A DNA stretch of 43,957 nucleotides, taken from the NCBI GenBank assembly GCA_021201905.1, contig JAJQEA010000194.1, forward strand, positions 1 through 43,957, written 5' to 3'. Made by a program: the position numbers and the translations under genes. The stretch comes from Clostridia bacterium (GTDB lineage Bacteria; Bacillota; Clostridia; Lachnospirales; Lachnospiraceae). The notes under the pieces were generated by a model. The model was not told the origin of the DNA. It searched no databases and saw only the letters and a program-made list of their open reading frames with translations. Position 1 is the stretch's first letter, and each line of letters begins with the position of its first letter. Below are positions 1 through 8,430 of the stretch, piece by piece.

Positions 1-452
1 GGATTGCACACCCAATCCGGCCGCCCCCCCCCCCCCCTCCTCCCTCGGCCCGCACTCAGGAGCTCCATAAAATCCTTCGGATTGGCCTCCTCTATGCCAT
101 TTACATAGAAAAACTCACCTAATCCGTTAAAGTATAAGTCTTTCCACCAATCCACCTGCTCCCGGCTCAGGCATCCGGCTTCCACTGTCACGGCGGGAGG
201 GCAGGCAATCTTCCAGTAGCTTACCAGCTCCACCATACCCAGAGAGAATATCATATCCTGCATGAGCCTGTCCTTTGACCAGCAGCAGTCCACGCCCTCT
301 GCCTTTGGAAATGTCCAGGTGGGCGCGAAGGAGGAAAGCCCTTCCGTCTCAAACCGATATGTAATCTTCATCCGGCAGTCATCTTCCTCTATGTCATATC
401 CTCTGTAAACGAACCGGGGATATTTCTCCCTAAGGCCCAGATATTGTTCCAT
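1..452 (-). CDS. MurL-like epimerase, N-terminal part (runs off window)
   Basis: An open frame runs from an ATG at 452 off the left edge (about 150 codons, no stop). The start is preceded by GAGGAGTAAGGG. It contains the segment LVSYWKIACPP followed by LYFNGLGEFFYVNGI. From memory of the family, this resembles the N-terminal half of MurL, the UDP-MurNAc-L-Ala-L-Glu epimerase that converts the terminal L-Glu of the peptidoglycan precursor to D-Glu. The catalytic half, where MurL has its GGGKDS-like loop, would lie beyond the window, so function cannot be confirmed. Residues about 134-145 are a Gly/Arg low-complexity stretch encoded by a 14-G run, unusual for this position. It lies 129 bp downstream of spmB on the same strand. 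An alternative is an uncharacterised clostridial paralogue. Confidence 0.55.
   Translation of the reverse strand, partial: MEQYLGLREKYPRFVYRGYDIEEDDCRMKITYRFETEGLSSFAPTWTFPKAEGVDCCWSKDRLMQDMIFSLGMVELVSYWKIACPPAVTVEAGCLSREQVDWWKDLYFNGLGEFFYVNGIEEANPKDFMELLSAGRGRRGGGGRPDWVCN
24..37. repeat. 14-nt C/G homopolymer inside a coding frame
   Basis: Fourteen consecutive C on the + strand read as GGG GGG GGG GGG plus flanks in the MurL-like frame. A tract this long is prone to slipped-strand mispairing and to sequencing error. With 14 G the frame stays open to the window edge. Confidence 0.9.
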
Positions 453-581
453 CCCTTACTCCTCTTCTCTCCACAACATAAACCCGCTGTATGCAAGGCG
501 CATACAACGGATTCCCTTTTTCTATGGCTATTATAGTCAATAACCCTTGATATTGCAATGTTTTTTTTGCGATTCCCGGAC

Positions 582-1130
582 TCATCTCACGGCTCCGGCC
601 AGCACCACGCTGGCTGCCACCCCTGCCGCCGTGGCAATCAGGCCGCCGGCCAGGGTGTACCTGGCCCTGGTAATGCCCACGCTGCCAAAATATACACTGA
701 GGCAATAGAGCACAGTCTCCGTACTGCTCATCAGCACAGACGCAATGAGGCCCAGGGATGAGTCTGTTCCGTATTCCTTAAATATATCCAGGACCAGACC
801 AGTAGCAGCTGAATTGGATACCAGGCGTACCAAAACTACAGGTACAATCTGAGAGGGTATGTGAAGAATGGCCGCCGGCATCTTTAGCAGCCCGCCCAGA
901 AAATCCAGGAAACCGGATGCTCTCAGCACTCCTACTGACACCATGAGGCCCACCAGGGTGGGCAATATTCCCGCCACTGTCTTCATTCCGTCCTTTGCCC
1001 CGTCTATGAAATCATCCAGCACCGGACGGCCTGACAGCAGGCCAAAGCCTACAATATAAAAAATCATCAGAGGTACCATTGCCTCTGACAGGAAAATCAA
1101 AAATTTCATGATTTGTTTCCAGGCCAGCAT
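582..1130 (-). CDS. spmB: Spore maturation protein B (SpmB)
   Basis: This 182-aa hydrophobic protein of the nucleoside-recognition (Gate) family carries the motifs GILPTLVGLMVSVGVLRASG and SNSAATG. SpmB works with SpmA in the sporulating cell, where the pair is needed for spore-core dehydration and heat resistance. The likely start is the internal Met8 (1109), since family members begin MK/MN-hydrophobic; the track start at 1130 adds MLAWKQI. In most sporulating Firmicutes spmB follows spmA directly, but here the upstream neighbour is the surface-protein gene and spmA lies about 16 kb away in the same orientation. No residue loss is visible, so the protein itself looks intact. Confidence 0.88.
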   Translation of the reverse strand: MLAWKQIMKFLIFLSEAMVPLMIFYIVGFGLLSGRPVLDDFIDGAKDGMKTVAGILPTLVGLMVSVGVLRASGFLDFLGGLLKMPAAILHIPSQIVPVVLVRLVSNSAATGLVLDIFKEYGTDSSLGLIASVLMSSTETVLYCLSVYFGSVGITRARYTLAGGLIATAAGVAASVVLAGAVR

Positions 1131-1204
1131 ATTTATTACATCTTATTCCGTTGGTTTATGTTTCATGACGGGAAAAGAGACGGACTTCCCGTCTCCCTCA
1201 TACA

Positions 1205-1240
1205 ACAGGACTGCCGTCCACAACGCAACGGCAGTCCTGT
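1205..1240 (-). terminator. Strong hairpin after the surface-protein gene
   Basis: A perfect 13-bp stem (ACAGGACTGCCGT at 1205-1217, its complement at 1228-1240) with a 10-nt loop lies 38 bp past the end of the LPXTG anchor frame and before spmB. There is no clean U-tract on the minus side, so it may be a terminator or an mRNA-stabilising hairpin. A second 8-bp stem (GACGGGAA...TTCCCGTC) lies just beyond it. Confidence 0.55.
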
Positions 1241-1277
1241 CATTTCTTCATACCGGTAATGCCCCTATTGCCCTACA

Positions 1278-1566
1278 TCATACTTCCTTTTTCCTGTGGC
1301 TGAAGGCAATATATAGTCCTGTCACCAGTGAGGAAATCATGGCTATCAGATAATAGCTGCGCGGGCCTTCCCCTGTCTTTGGCAGCGGAGCCAGCGGAAC
1401 ATCCTCGTCTAAAATTGTCATAAGGTCTGAATCGTCCGGCCATTGCGCCACGGGCACCTGATCCGGTTCTATACTTACGGTTGTTCCCGGTCCGCCCGAA
1501 GGATCATATCTGTTTGAACCTCCTCCGGACCCGCCAGTTCCGCCCGAACCGCCGGAGCCTCCCCCC
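1278..1566 (-). CDS. Displaced sortase anchor (LPKTG) of the giant adhesin
   Basis: This is the +1 frame relative to the main adhesin frame, entered at the G6 tract. It encodes a GSGGSGG linker, an acidic spacer, LPKTGEG, a hydrophobic segment YYLIAMISSLVTGLYIAF and a positive tail SHRKKEV: a complete sortase-A-type sorting signal. It has no own ribosome site or sensible start (the track start at 1649 overlaps adhesin sequence), so it is the true C-terminus of the upstream protein. Five or eight G residues in place of six would restore one continuous frame. Confidence 0.85.
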
Positions 1567-4500
1567 AGGCGTTTCCGTACCACCTCCGGGTGTTTCCGTA
1601 CTGCCTCCGGACGGCGGGCCAGCAGGCTCGTGATTATCATACAAAACATCTGTCTGTTGTCCCGAAGAAACAGATACTGACACCGTATCGCCTTCCTTGC
1701 CGTTTACCCGCACTTCATAGCTGAAATTGTCTCCGTTAATGGGAGTGCCCTCTGAATCCGCTACTTCCGTGACCGTATACTCTCCTACAGGAAGAGGAAT
1801 CACCACGCTGTTTTCAGTACCATCCGGTGTATAATACAGGTGGATAACCTGCGGGATTCCTTCCCAGGATTCACCCTTTTCATTATAGTACCTGCTTCCG
1901 TTCCGGACTGTAAAATAAAACTCTTCCGCACCTTGCTGGGAGACATCCCCTCCGGTCACCTCCTTTGTTATCTTCAGGCTTCCCTGGTTCTTAACATTTT
2001 CAAAGGTGAATGGGATCCCTGTGTTTTCCACAATCAGTACTCCAGCCGGTATGTTTTCAGCCCCCTTATCGCCGGGTATAATGAAATATCTTCCGTCTGC
2101 CTTTTGATACTCCTCCGGCACAGTTGTTTCATCCAGATAATAGAGCTGTCCTTTCACAAGACCCTGTATCAGGGCGCTGTATGACGTTCCCTGCTCTCCC
2201 TTCTCCGGTTTATAAGTGCCAACTGGTTCCAAATCGCCGTCTACCTGGTCCGCTTTATACAGCGTAAATTCGGCGCCATCCAAAGGCTGGCCTGACTGGT
2301 CTACCTTATAGATCCTGATCGAAAAATCACCCGTTCCGGTTGCATACGGCTTTACAATCTTGACATTCTCCTCCACCGTATCCTTGATTGACTCAGAGGA
2401 GCTGTAAAAGAGCTGCGCTGTATTCCTGGTGTTGATTGTGGTATTCACGGCTCCATTGAGCATAACCCTGTATTCAATCCTGATTGGCGTCTCATCCGGC
2501 AAATTGGAAATCTCAAACGTTCTTTCACCGATATGGATTACGGCCTCCTGAATCAAAGCCCCTGTTTTGTCATTGATGACCTTAAAGCTGTCCGGAAGAT
2601 ACATCATCTTGTCATTTCCCAGGGTATCCTTCACAGTCAGGGTAGTACTGCTTATGTCAGCCCCCGGCTTATTCACCAGTATGGTGTATACGACGGACGG
2701 AGCAGTGGAGCCACTGTATTCCATTCCCTTTTCCAGGAAGCCCTTATTGATGCTTGTTTTGGCCGAAACCTGGTAAAGTGCTGTATCATCAATGAACATC
2801 TGCGCTTTATTTTCAAAATCTTTGATGGTAAGGCTTGTTATTTTTGTAGTCACATTCAGGTTGACATGTTTATCCATGTCATACCCGGAAAAGTTTTCCG
2901 CAACTTTATTGAGGTGGATGGTCACTTTCTGGACGTCGCCATCCATTACCACCGTATAATCTCCATTTTGCTCGCTCAGGGTATAGTTCATGTTCTTGAA
3001 CTTTATGCTTTCCAGGACCATCCCCTGGGGAATGGTTTCCACAATATCAACCTTCTCGAATTTACTCAGCTTCTGAGGAGCGCTCCCGTTACCGTAACCC
3101 TTATTAATTTCCAGGGTCCATACCACCTTGCCGTTTTTATTATCGGTCTGGGCCACACTCTTGGACAGGTAATCATCAATATAATATGGCTGCGTAGACC
3201 ACCTGGTCCATGTTGAACCCTGAATGGTCAGTTTTGCCGTATTCTTGAATCGCAGATTGTCTGCCGCCACCCTGCTGAAATCAGCAAACGCACTGGCTTC
3301 CACGCGGGAATCATACTCTATGGTGACAGGTCCTTTCACTGCCTGGTTGAATGTCACGGTAAACCCGCGTTTTCCAAGGGTATTGTCAAGAGCCAGCTCA
3401 TAGACCCCCTCAGCCGGACTTATCTCCTTTCCATTTCCATCCTTAAGTACAAAACTGCTTTTGAGTGTATCCAGGCTGCCAAAAGTATGCTTATTCAGAT
3501 ACTTATTCACTTCCCCAGCATTCCATTGGAGGACTGTCAGTTCATCACTATATACGGCGTCTTTAGGTATCACCGCAGTTTCTGAATCTGTAACCCCGTT
3601 TGAATAAGGCGTAAGGACGGACTGCCAGCGGATGGTGCCAAATTCCTCTCCCCATCCAATGACACCAGGTATGTTCTGGTTCGTCGGCTCCTGACTGTTT
3701 TCTTTCATATCACTGCTGAGGTTCTTTTTAGCCAGTGTATAAGTATTATAGAGAAAGCCTATCTGAGTACCTCCTCCTACACCCGGATAGCCGCTTCCCT
3801 CCGGTGCAATCATCTGGATTTCATTGTTCAGGTTACTGCCCTTGGGCTCATTGACTGTAGTATAATATTTAAAGTCATAGAAATAATTACCCGGTTCAGG
3901 TATCTTCCACTCCCAGGTTTTCGCTTTCTGGGATCCGGATTCTTTATCTGTTTCTATTGTCCAGGCGTTTATTTCTTGGCCGCCGTTGCCACTTTTATCA
4001 TAAGCAGTCACTGATACCTGTCCCAAATACTCCTGTCCATCCTGTCCGGAACTGTTGAGATCCAGTGTATCTTTTACCGTCCATCCGGTAAGGTTAAGCA
4101 AATTAGGGTTCACGTATACATGATATTCTATGAAAACCGGTATTACTTTCCCGCCTTCGTCTATCTGCTCATTATAGTGTGTAATACCGCTTTTGGTGAC
4201 AATGGAGACCGTATGGCTAAAGGATGAATCCGCGCTCCCGGAAGCCCCTTCGGTGCTTGTGACGGTAACCTTATTGCTGAAGCTGAGATTCAGGGATGCG
4301 CTTACGTTCGTGCCATCTTTATCAGCCTCCTTGGTTTTTCCCCATGCTCCCGGTTCGATGTTCATCCAGTAGTTAAGCACCACTTTCTCACCGGTTTTCA
4401 TGCTGGCAGGATTGCCGCTCGCATCCAGCAGCTTAATAAACATCTTTGTTCCATTTCCACCTTCAGGCGTTTCAAACTCGGCCTTTGCTATGGCGCTCTC

Positions 4501-7500
4501 TTGGGATACCGATTCCAACGTGATGCCGGTTTTCGTATCAAACGATATAACATCCTTCTTATTATCGTTGAACTTATCCGAAATCTGTATACCAGTCAGG
4601 TCCATGGTGTTATCTTTTCCAGCCTCGATTGTCACATGGAAGCGCACTGCCTCAGGTATGCCCATTGGTGAATAGCGTACATCCCCGCTCTTTTCCTGGT
4701 CAGAATCAGCCCATTTGTTGTTATTATGGCTTTTCTTCACAGAAACGGAATGTTTCTGCACAACAGGAACCTTGTCAAATACTAGTGTCTTATCAAGCTC
4801 TCCCTGATGGATTACAATTTCTGTCTTATCTTTATTTTCACCGGTAAAATCCACGCTTCCTCTTACTCCGGCTGTTCCTTTAAACTTCTGCCCCACCTGT
4901 GACTGGGTAATACTTATCTTGATGGTGCCGTCTTTTGCAATACTGGCGTTTCCGATGATTCCGCCTGACGCGTCCTTTACCTCAAAGCCCGCCGCATCGT
5001 ACAGTATATTGACAGGAAACTTGTATACAAAGCAGTCACCCGCCTTCACAATATAGTCCTTCAGATTTGGATCCGCGCCATTTTCCATTGCATAGGATAT
5101 TTCAAACCATGTCCTTATATCCCTCGGAAGCGGTTTTCCATCTGCAAGCGTAATCCTGGTCACACCATTTTCGTCCGTTGTCTCCAGGATATCCAACTCC
5201 TGGTTATTCTTATCGCATACGGTAAGAATGGGATATCCGGCATCCATCAGCCCCTCTTTCTCAATATCAAATTCCCTGGCAGCATCCCCGGTTTCTCCAA
5301 AAAATACCGGTGAGAATGTGGTAAAATGGCTGGTAACACAGCTCAGCTCATCGATTGCCTGACCTGCCGGAATCTCCCTATGGCTGTCCTGCATAATCTC
5401 CACTGATTCATCCTGGTCCTTAACCCACAGAACCTGGGCCGCTTCGGACTGCTGGCTCAGCTTCTCCATAAGACTTCCTGAAAAGCTCACCTTTACCTGA
5501 CCGTTTCGGTTCCATTCCTCACTGTCCAGCTTCTCATTCCCCTGCCAAAGATTAATGTCGTATGCAGGCGCCGCTATGATTGCCTGGCCCTGCTCCCCGA
5601 CCTTCTCCTTGATGACATCCTCTACCTGGTTTGTGACGATTTCTACTGTGGCATACATCCCCCACGGAAGGACGCCCGAATCGGCTGATATGGTGATGTC
5701 CATTCCATCGCTCATTTGAAATGTCTTAAAAAACTCCGGCGGCTCCCCCAACTCTGCCATGGTAATTTCTATCTTCTGGTCCTCCTCAATATTCTCAAGG
5801 ACGTACCATGTGATACCATTTTCCACGCTCTCTGACTCCAGCTCACTGCCATTTGCCGCTGCTGACTCCACCATGTATCCTTCTTCTGCTTTGACTCCGA
5901 AGGTTATGCTTTCCCCCTCAGCCACACTGCGTGGGCCCTTCTGCACGGTTCCTTCTGACTCAGGCGAAATCTCATATGTTATCTTATAGCCTTCCACATC
6001 TTCCAGCACCTTCAATTTGCCGAGTGTGGTGATATAGGCTTTCGCCGTACTGCATCCGCCTATTCCCACCAAATCCCCATAACCTATGCTGGGCGTGGTG
6101 TCCTCCTGGTGTTCCGGTTCAGATGGAGTAGCCGTCATCTCCTCTGATGAGGATGGCGTCTCCGCCGGTGTTTCCGGTACAGTGGTTTCAGGCACCGTTG
6201 TCTCAGGCATGGTTGTCTCAGGCATCGAAGCATCCGGCATAGTAGTATCCGGCATCGAAGCATCCGGTGCAGACGTATCCGGCATGTTATCCCCAGAAGT
6301 ACTATCCTGGGGAGAGCTCTCCTGGGAAGAACTCTCCTGGGCAGCGCCATCCTCGCTTTCAGGAACAGAGGATTCCGGCTCGTCTGAAGGCAGGGCATCC
6401 TCCGTACCGGATTCCTGATCCGCCGCGGACTGTCCGTTATAGCCGGATTCCTCCCTTGATAATGTCATATCGTTATCAGCCAGCATCCCCTCTGCCGCCC
6501 CTTCAGTCGATGTGATATCAGCTGTCACTTTGTTATCTGCATTTGCAGAATGGGTATTATCCTTCCCGGCAGCTTCCGCGTCCTCCTGGTTTACAGCCAC
6601 CCTTGGCGCTTCATGCGCGGAACGCGCGGCTACCGGTTCTGAGATCTGCACTTCGCTGTCATTTTCGCGGTCTGAATCCGGAGTATCCTGTTCTGCCTCT
6701 GGTGCATCTGCTTTTTCTGGTGCATCCTCGTTTTCTGGTGTATCGGCTGCCTCTGGTGTATCGGCGTTTTCTGGGGTATCTGCTTCCTCTGATGCATCGG
6801 TGTTTTCTGATGTATCAGCGTTTTCTGTGATATCTGTTTTTTCTGTGGTATCCGCCGCTTCTGTGCCGGACTGTACCGCATCCCCGGTCACATCCTCAAT
6901 TTCATCAGTCCCTGTACCGGAAAGCTGCGCATCCTCAGTCTCTTTTATTTCCGTTTCTTCCGCGGCCCTTGTTTCCTGCTTACTGCCAGATGATACGACA
7001 GGCGCTCCATAATCAATCCTGTTATTGCTAAATGCATGTTCATAATCCTTGACACTGACCCGCTTTGTCCGCTTTTCAGTGCCGTCCGACAGCTCAATCA
7101 CGGTCGAAAATCCCATGGTGCTGTCCCCGTTATTGATATAGAGGATTACAATTTCCTCCTCGCCGGTAAGCGTGTATCCATCGTCCGTACCCTCCGGCAG
7201 ACGGATAAAAGTACGGATTTCCGCTTCCATACCCAGTCCGTCAAACTCCGGATAAAATTCATACAACGGATCCTGTCCATCCAAAAAAAGCTGGTAATAT
7301 TTTTCCAGTTTTCCATCTGTAAAATTCAAATCCGCCTCTGTCACAGGTTGGGCCCCGCCTCTTATCATCTCTTCTATGGCACCTGCAAAATCAGACCCCT
7401 TTATGATAAAATCCGCATTCTCTCCACTGGCAGCATACGCAATATCCGCGCTGTTCCACACATTTGTGAGGGACAGGGCTGCTGTCAGGCAAAGCGCTAT

Positions 7501-7524
7501 AATTCTCTTCCCAATACTTTTCAT
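1504..7524 (-). CDS. Giant secreted surface adhesin, main frame (anchor shifted out of frame)
   Basis: This 2006-aa frame has a GGAGG ribosome site 9 nt before its ATG. Residues 1-32 form a signal peptide (KR, then ALCLTAALSLTNVWNSA). Residues about 190-480 are acidic Thr/Pro/Glu/Ser-rich with two arrays of 18-bp codon repeats, a stalk-like region. Residues about 500-1730 are beta-rich repeated segments of the kind seen in Gram-positive isopeptide adhesins. About 1731-1825 is a SpaA/prealbumin-like Cna_B domain (IYKVDQSGQPLDGAEFTLYK), and about 1846-1961 is a second Cna_B/DUF5979-like domain beginning GSLKITKEVTGG. The frame then leaves the Gly-rich linker at a G6 tract (1561-1566) and ends in 15 basic residues (RLRRFGRNW...). 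The expected LPKTG wall anchor sits in the +1 frame immediately downstream. Joining the frames gives 2081 codons plus stop, an exact multiple of three. The predicted role is a sortase-anchored cell-surface adhesin; its ligand is unknown. It lies downstream of an invertible promoter. Confidence 0.88.
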   Translation of the reverse strand: MKSIGKRIIALCLTAALSLTNVWNSADIAYAASGENADFIIKGSDFAGAIEEMIRGGAQPVTEADLNFTDGKLEKYYQLFLDGQDPLYEFYPEFDGLGMEAEIRTFIRLPEGTDDGYTLTGEEEIVILYINNGDSTMGFSTVIELSDGTEKRTKRVSVKDYEHAFSNNRIDYGAPVVSSGSKQETRAAEETEIKETEDAQLSGTGTDEIEDVTGDAVQSGTEAADTTEKTDITENADTSENTDASEEADTPENADTPEAADTPENEDAPEKADAPEAEQDTPDSDRENDSEVQISEPVAARSAHEAPRVAVNQEDAEAAGKDNTHSANADNKVTADITSTEGAAEGMLADNDMTLSREESGYNGQSAADQESGTEDALPSDEPESSVPESEDGAAQESSSQESSPQDSTSGDNMPDTSAPDASMPDTTMPDASMPETTMPETTVPETTVPETPAETPSSSEEMTATPSEPEHQEDTTPSIGYGDLVGIGGCSTAKAYITTLGKLKVLEDVEGYKITYEISPESEGTVQKGPRSVAEGESITFGVKAEEGYMVESAAANGSELESESVENGITWYVLENIEEDQKIEITMAELGEPPEFFKTFQMSDGMDITISADSGVLPWGMYATVEIVTNQVEDVIKEKVGEQGQAIIAAPAYDINLWQGNEKLDSEEWNRNGQVKVSFSGSLMEKLSQQSEAAQVLWVKDQDESVEIMQDSHREIPAGQAIDELSCVTSHFTTFSPVFFGETGDAAREFDIEKEGLMDAGYPILTVCDKNNQELDILETTDENGVTRITLADGKPLPRDIRTWFEISYAMENGADPNLKDYIVKAGDCFVYKFPVNILYDAAGFEVKDASGGIIGNASIAKDGTIKISITQSQVGQKFKGTAGVRGSVDFTGENKDKTEIVIHQGELDKTLVFDKVPVVQKHSVSVKKSHNNNKWADSDQEKSGDVRYSPMGIPEAVRFHVTIEAGKDNTMDLTGIQISDKFNDNKKDVISFDTKTGITLESVSQESAIAKAEFETPEGGNGTKMFIKLLDASGNPASMKTGEKVVLNYWMNIEPGAWGKTKEADKDGTNVSASLNLSFSNKVTVTSTEGASGSADSSFSHTVSIVTKSGITHYNEQIDEGGKVIPVFIEYHVYVNPNLLNLTGWTVKDTLDLNSSGQDGQEYLGQVSVTAYDKSGNGGQEINAWTIETDKESGSQKAKTWEWKIPEPGNYFYDFKYYTTVNEPKGSNLNNEIQMIAPEGSGYPGVGGGTQIGFLYNTYTLAKKNLSSDMKENSQEPTNQNIPGVIGWGEEFGTIRWQSVLTPYSNGVTDSETAVIPKDAVYSDELTVLQWNAGEVNKYLNKHTFGSLDTLKSSFVLKDGNGKEISPAEGVYELALDNTLGKRGFTVTFNQAVKGPVTIEYDSRVEASAFADFSRVAADNLRFKNTAKLTIQGSTWTRWSTQPYYIDDYLSKSVAQTDNKNGKVVWTLEINKGYGNGSAPQKLSKFEKVDIVETIPQGMVLESIKFKNMNYTLSEQNGDYTVVMDGDVQKVTIHLNKVAENFSGYDMDKHVNLNVTTKITSLTIKDFENKAQMFIDDTALYQVSAKTSINKGFLEKGMEYSGSTAPSVVYTILVNKPGADISSTTLTVKDTLGNDKMMYLPDSFKVINDKTGALIQEAVIHIGERTFEISNLPDETPIRIEYRVMLNGAVNTTINTRNTAQLFYSSSESIKDTVEENVKIVKPYATGTGDFSIRIYKVDQSGQPLDGAEFTLYKADQVDGDLEPVGTYKPEKGEQGTSYSALIQGLVKGQLYYLDETTVPEEYQKADGRYFIIPGDKGAENIPAGVLIVENTGIPFTFENVKNQGSLKITKEVTGGDVSQQGAEEFYFTVRNGSRYYNEKGESWEGIPQVIHLYYTPDGTENSVVIPLPVGEYTVTEVADSEGTPINGDNFSYEVRVNGKEGDTVSVSVSSGQQTDVLYDNHEPAGPPSGGSTETPGGGTETPGGRLRRFGRNWRVRRRFKQI
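6165..6291 (-). repeat. 18-bp coding repeats (MPETT/MPDAS type)
   Basis: Tandem near-identical units encode PDAS, PDTT and PETT motifs at adhesin residues about 411-453. Copy number could change by slippage or recombination and alter stalk length. Confidence 0.8.
6698..6862 (-). repeat. 18-bp coding repeats (ADTPEN type)
   Basis: About nine imperfect 18-bp units encode six-residue motifs such as ADTPEN, ADTPEA and EDAPEK at adhesin residues about 220-275. They form an acidic low-complexity stalk. Confidence 0.8.
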
Positions 7525-7607
7525 ATTTATTTACCTCCTACGAATACATATGAAAGTATACATCTCCAAGGTTACTATTACAGTTACATTTTAGATGCCA
7601 TCGAAAA

Positions 7608-7636
7608 TATGTATATTTTATAGCAGAATATGTCAA
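7608..7636 (-). promoter_or_regulatory. Possible secondary promoter for the adhesin gene
   Basis: TTGACA (minus strand, 7636-7631) overlaps the stop codon of the 169-aa gene. Seventeen bases later is TACATA, a poor -10 box. The 108-bp gap to the adhesin start is otherwise AT-rich. If active, the adhesin would not depend solely on the invertible promoter. Confidence 0.3.
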
Positions 7637-8142
7637 TGTATTTCTATCATCTGCATCATCCGTATCAGCTCCATCCCACTCCTGAAGCTGACAATTTCAC
7701 CCTTGGTAAGCCTTCCCCTGATACTCCCCTGCAGGCTGGAATTCTGTCTGTACTTCACATAGACCACAAGCACTTCACGGGCTTTTAGGGCATTTTGAAA
7801 GGGTATCTCATTGATGCTGTATACCAGATTGTTCCGATCCACCTCCGGATGCTGGGAAACGGCTATTCTGTATTTTTTTTCCATTTCCGTGTTCAAAAAG
7901 CGGGGCTCGGTTGTCCGCTGGGGGGCGCCTACCCATTCGCATATATCATCCAGCTTCAGCACCATGTCCCCCACCCCGCAAAACCGCACGGAATCCTTCA
8001 GGTAGCAGTTATACATCTCACCATACAGACCGCCTTCACCAACCCCTTGTACACATACCATCACTGTACTTGCTCTGTCAGATACTACTAATTCTTCTAT
8101 GCGTTTAATGGCCTCTTTATCCTGTGTCATCATATTGCTCAT
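7633..8142 (-). CDS. Conserved small protein of unknown function, first gene of the switch-controlled operon
   Basis: This is a 169-aa soluble protein without signal peptide or membrane segment; the start is supported by GGAAGGGGAACAGTGAG before the ATG. The C-terminal part has a pattern (KYRQNSSLQGSI... then FRSGMELIRMM) that I recall as a recurring signature (RQNa-W-QG...FRSa-ELI) in small Lachnospiraceae proteins of no known function; this was not checked. The N-terminal half has no motif I recognise. The start lies 41 bp from the left inverted repeat, so it is the first gene read when the promoter segment faces left, and the adhesin follows 108 bp downstream. A role linked to adhesin expression is inference from position only. 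Confidence 0.7.
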   Translation of the reverse strand: MSNMMTQDKEAIKRIEELVVSDRASTVMVCVQGVGEGGLYGEMYNCYLKDSVRFCGVGDMVLKLDDICEWVGAPQRTTEPRFLNTEMEKKYRIAVSQHPEVDRNNLVYSINEIPFQNALKAREVLVVYVKYRQNSSLQGSIRGRLTKGEIVSFRSGMELIRMMQMIEIH

Positions 8143-8182
8143 CTCACTGTTCCCCTTCCATTTAACTCGGTCTTTCCTTCTT

Positions 8183-8210
8183 TACAACAGAATACCTCTT
8201 TTGTTGTAAA
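8183..8210. repeat. Left inverted repeat (IRL) of the invertible segment
   Basis: These 28 bp are perfectly inverted relative to 8431-8458. The site is itself a dyad: TTTACAACAGA, an 8-nt centre ATACCTCT, then TTTGTTGTAAA, matching in 10 of 11 arm positions. That is the architecture expected of a tyrosine-recombinase core site with two protomer arms around a crossover region. Confidence 0.95.
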
Positions 8211-8284
8211 GGAACGTCTGTTTTCCCGTTGGATACAGAAAAAGTTTTGCGATTCTCCGTAAATAAACGCTTTTTAACGCGCGG

Positions 8285-8324
8285 CAAACAAGCTGGCAAA
8301 ATCAGGGGTTGACCAGCTTGTTTG
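8285..8324. other. 12-bp perfect hairpin within the invertible segment
   Basis: CAAACAAGCTGG (8285-8296) pairs with 8313-8324 around a 16-nt loop. Neither strand has a U-tract, so it is not a classical terminator. It could be a protein-binding dyad, or a structure limiting read-through from the recombinase transcript. Confidence 0.7.
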
Positions 8325-8378
8325 TCATGCCTGTCCTTCTCTTAAAAGGCCTTTAAATACTGGTATCTCCACATTTTT

Positions 8379-8408
8379 ATGGCATTTGCGTTGAATATGT
8401 AGTATAAT
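8379..8408 (+). promoter_or_regulatory. Promoter inside the invertible segment
   Basis: ATGGCA (8379-8384, 4 of 6 matches to TTGACA), an 18-bp spacer and a perfect TATAAT (8403-8408). The predicted start is about 8415, before IRR. In this orientation it transcribes into the recombinase gene antisense. An overlapping minus-strand TATACT (8406-8401) has no good -35 box but leaves some doubt about direction. Confidence 0.65.
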
Positions 8409-8430
8409 AAATCCGAAAGTTATGCTGCTG

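Larger units (their letters stand above)
8211..8430. promoter_or_regulatory. 220-bp invertible promoter segment
   Basis: The segment is non-coding and bounded by the 28-bp inverted repeats. Its right end carries a good sigma-A promoter reading rightward; its centre carries a 12-bp perfect hairpin. As written the promoter faces away from the 169-aa gene and adhesin (both leftward). Inversion about 8320.5 would place TATAAT at 8233-8238 on the minus strand, giving a leader of roughly 85 nt to the ATG at 8142. The call rests on repeats, promoter and the adjacent recombinase; inversion itself has not been observed. Confidence 0.85.

Noticed and set aside
6086-6418. 110-aa + strand Ser/Val-rich repeat ORF
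   Set aside because: Reverse reading of the adhesin PETT repeat region.
6165-6862. Possible CRISPR array from the regular 18-bp repeats
   Set aside because: Repeats are contiguous codon repeats in frame with no spacers and no cas genes nearby.
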